A DNA stretch of 6,572 nucleotides, taken from contig JAIXPR010000047.1 in NCBI GenBank assembly GCA_027486155.1, positions 1 to 6,572 on the forward strand. Direction: 5' to 3'. This stretch comes from Pseudomonadota bacterium. Lineage in GTDB: Bacteria > Bdellovibrionota_C > UBA2361 > OMII01. Shown here piece after piece: positions 4,771 through 6,572 of the stretch (position 1 is its first letter; the number at the start of each line of letters is the position of its first letter). The notes under the pieces were generated by a model, which saw nothing but the letters and a program-made list of their open reading frames with translations, ran no database searches and was not told the DNA's origin. Position numbers and translations under genes: made by a program.

Positions 4771-6399
4771 CTACTGACTTAACAATTTACGGATGAGCAC
4801 AATCCGCTCTCGAAGCTGGCTCTCTGTGCAGGCAGTTTGGCTTTTGACCCGCTGCTGAGCGTTAAGTTGAGCGTGAATTTGAGCGTGAGTACGCGCTGTT
4901 CGCTTGTGGTACATGTTTACGAGCTTTCGGACCTCCGCGCTGAGATACGCCTTCTCCTCGGCGCGGGTGCGACGCTCGTCGAGGCGAGCGGTTACCTTTT
5001 CTGTCACCACTGAATGAAGCTCTTCCTGCTGGCTGGAGCCGAAGAGGGTTAATTGATTTCCATGAACGATGACGGAGTTGAGACCACTGTTTCGTGACGC
5101 GAGCGCCTCCCAGGAGGGAGCCTCTTTGGGCTTGTCCCGCTCCCGCTCTCGGTCAAACTCATCGTCGTTCTCACCTTTGGGGCGGATGCAGTGCCGAATC
5201 TCATTCTCGATCTCTTCCGCGAGTCGGGTGAGTGTGGGATCCGCTGGAAGGTAGCAATAGGCAACCTGAAGGACATTGAGAGTGGGTATCCGTCGTACGA
5301 TTCGGCCAAGAAACTGACGAAAGTACATCTTGGTGCGCGTCGTAGTCGCGTACACACCAACGCGAAGCCGCGGAATATCTACTCCCTCACTCACCATGTT
5401 ACACGCGACAAGCCACGGCTCCGAGGAGTCTCTAAATCTCTTGAGTTTTCGGGCCGCCTCTGATTCCTCTGAGAGCACGACGACAGGTGGTATCTTGGTT
5501 ATGGAGGTGAGAAGCTTAGCGAGTTTGCGAGCGGATGTCTGGTCCGCGGCGACGAGGAGCGCGCCCGCGTCGGGGTGCTCTCGTCGGGTTTTCATGAGCA
5601 TCTCATGCGCTTCCCGCAACATCGGCTCGATCCATCCGCTCTCCGTGTCAAGTGCCGCCCGAAGGCGCCGAGATTGGCCCATCGCGTCGAGCTCGTCTGA
5701 GAAGAGAGCGCTCGCGTCCCCCGATACATCGCGCCATGCCACCTCTCCCCCGTAGGTGAAAAAAGCGGTGGGTCGGCATACCCCCTCCTCGACAGCGCGA
5801 CTGTAGGAATACGAGTAGTCGGCGAGCCCAAATCCTGATTCATCGTAGGTGACGAACGGAATGGGCGAATTGTCGCTTCGGAAGGGAGTTCCGCTTAGAC
5901 AGATGATAAATCGCGCCTCGTGGAAGGCTGCTCGGAGACCGTCTCCCCACGAGAGTCCATCGCCAGCGTGGTGCACCTCGTCGAGGATGATGCACGCATT
6001 GTTGGTGAGTTTGCGGAAGAGTCCAGGTTTTTGGGCGACCTGTTGGTAGGTCACCACAAATCCATCGTAGTCGCCGCTCAATATCCCCTTGCCATTCGAG
6101 AACGAACTGTCGAGATGGAGGTCCATGTTGGCCGCTGAGCGTGCCCACTGCCCCTTGAGGTGCGCTGTAGGGACCACGATGCCGATCCTGCCGGCCCCTC
6201 GTTTGCGAAGTTGATGCATCGCGAGGACGAGCGCCGCGGTGGTTTTACCCGCTCCGGGAGTAGCTTCGATGAGAATCGATTTGTCTCCGCGCAAGACGCA
6301 GTCTCGGTAGACACCGAACGCCTCCTGTTGCCAGGGGCGGAGCTTGATCTCTGGAGATGGCTGATTGGGCTGAGACTTAACAGCGCGGGCGACATTCAT
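4771..6399 (-). CDS. SF2 DEAD/DEAH-box helicase (COG1061/SSL2-like)
   Basis: A complete two-lobe ATP-dependent helicase or translocase. In the 542-residue form: LRPWQQEAF (20-28), Walker A ATPGAGKTT (46-54), motif Ia IVVPTAHLKGQW (74-85), VTYQQ (116-120), Walker B DEVHH (140-144), motif III SGTPF (169-173), motif IV LLVAADQ (281-287), motif V SEGVDIP (337-343) and motif VI QFLGRIVRR (362-370). All catalytic residues are present. A charged linker (about 405-430) leads to a C-terminal helical part (about 460-542) with H-A-Q-L and ESQLRERI, resembling the tail of a widespread actinobacterial helicase family as I recall it. No nuclease, zinc finger or methyltransferase domain is fused, so a link to repair or defence is open. 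The ATG at 6399 is chosen as the first canonical start; a TTG at 6471 would add 24 unconserved residues. Neither has a well-spaced Shine-Dalgarno site. It converges with the pilin gene 45 bases away, with no terminator seen between. Confidence 0.88.
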   Translation of the reverse strand: MNVARAVKSQPNQPSPEIKLRPWQQEAFGVYRDCVLRGDKSILIEATPGAGKTTAALVLAMHQLRKRGAGRIGIVVPTAHLKGQWARSAANMDLHLDSSFSNGKGILSGDYDGFVVTYQQVAQKPGLFRKLTNNACIILDEVHHAGDGLSWGDGLRAAFHEARFIICLSGTPFRSDNSPIPFVTYDESGFGLADYSYSYSRAVEEGVCRPTAFFTYGGEVAWRDVSGDASALFSDELDAMGQSRRLRAALDTESGWIEPMLREAHEMLMKTRREHPDAGALLVAADQTSARKLAKLLTSITKIPPVVVLSEESEAARKLKRFRDSSEPWLVACNMVSEGVDIPRLRVGVYATTTRTKMYFRQFLGRIVRRIPTLNVLQVAYCYLPADPTLTRLAEEIENEIRHCIRPKGENDDEFDRERERDKPKEAPSWEALASRNSGLNSVIVHGNQLTLFGSSQQEELHSVVTEKVTARLDERRTRAEEKAYLSAEVRKLVNMYHKRTARTHAQIHAQLNAQQRVKSQTACTESQLRERIVLIRKLLSQ

Positions 6400-6477
6400 G
6401 GAAAAACTAACTTCCGAACTACGAGACAAAGGTATGTGGTAGTAAAAGGAAGATCGTCTGTCGAGAGACAAAACCTT

Positions 6478-6496
6478 GAGAGAAAAAAATTCTCTC
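6478..6496 (-). promoter_or_regulatory. Hairpin upstream of the helicase
   Basis: A perfect 7-bp inverted repeat, GAGAGAA on one arm and TTCTCTC on the other, with a 5-base loop that is all T on the minus strand. It lies 79 bases before the chosen helicase start and could fold in the mRNA leader. Low sequence complexity makes chance plausible. No other gene is visible between 6400 and the right edge. Confidence 0.25.
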
Positions 6497-6572
6497 TCTT
6501 GCGCATTGTTGAGTGGCTTGTATCAAGCGATCGATTGGATAAATGCCAGGGGGATTTGAGCGCGTGGGATAA

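Noticed and set aside
5330..5755. Plus-strand reading frame of 141 codons antisense to the helicase.
   Set aside because: Its composition (Ser/Arg-rich) is typical of a shadow of a GC-biased gene, and the helicase frame on the other strand has every expected motif.
1..6572. A defence island or new multi-gene system built around the helicase.
   Set aside because: The neighbours are a pilin, a rhomboid-like protein and housekeeping-type enzymes on mixed strands, with no nuclease, toxin, integrase or shared operon to support it.

Overview
This is a bacterial window of roughly 50-55% GC by eye, with densely packed genes, Shine-Dalgarno (SD) sites before several of them and REP-type palindromes. 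No gene fixes the phylum. The mix (a COG1092/PF10672-type methyltransferase, an Alg5-like glycosyltransferase, TMEM43, a rhomboid-like protein, an Flp-type pilin and GTAG-headed REP palindromes) suggests a free-living Gram-negative bacterium, possibly proteobacterial in the broad sense. That placement is inference.

Layout, left to right. (1) Minus strand, 1487 to 1: an Alg5-like family 2 glycosyltransferase, then the first 181 codons of a class I SAM-dependent methyltransferase that runs off the left edge and contains a 16-base A tract. (2) A divergent intergenic region (1488-1749) with a candidate -10 box and an inverted repeat. It also holds an in-frame UAG directly before residues that look like the true N-terminus of the next gene. 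(3) Plus strand, 1750-3208: an ADP-ribose pyrophosphatase-type NUDIX hydrolase, then, 10 bases after its stop, a TMEM43-family membrane protein. They look like a coupled pair. (4) 3200-3436: two REPIN-like elements (paired inverted REP palindromes). The first overlaps the TMEM43 3' end and its GTAG head supplies the stop codon. (5) Minus strand, 4180-3455: a rhomboid-like membrane protein lacking the catalytic His. (6) 4181-4533: a gene-free divergent region with short dyads only. (7) 4534-4725, plus: a 63-residue Flp-type prepilin standing alone. (8) Minus strand, 6399-4771: a complete SF2 DEAD/DEAH-box helicase of the COG1061 type, with a gene-free stretch upstream to the right edge.

The genes do not form one recognisable pathway. 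The clearest functional pairing is NUDIX-TMEM43, by operon structure only. I found no convincing new multi-gene system. The points most worth a second look are the REP-supplied stop that appears to truncate TMEM43, the A16 tract inside the methyltransferase SAM-binding domain, and the missing conventional start of the NUDIX gene.
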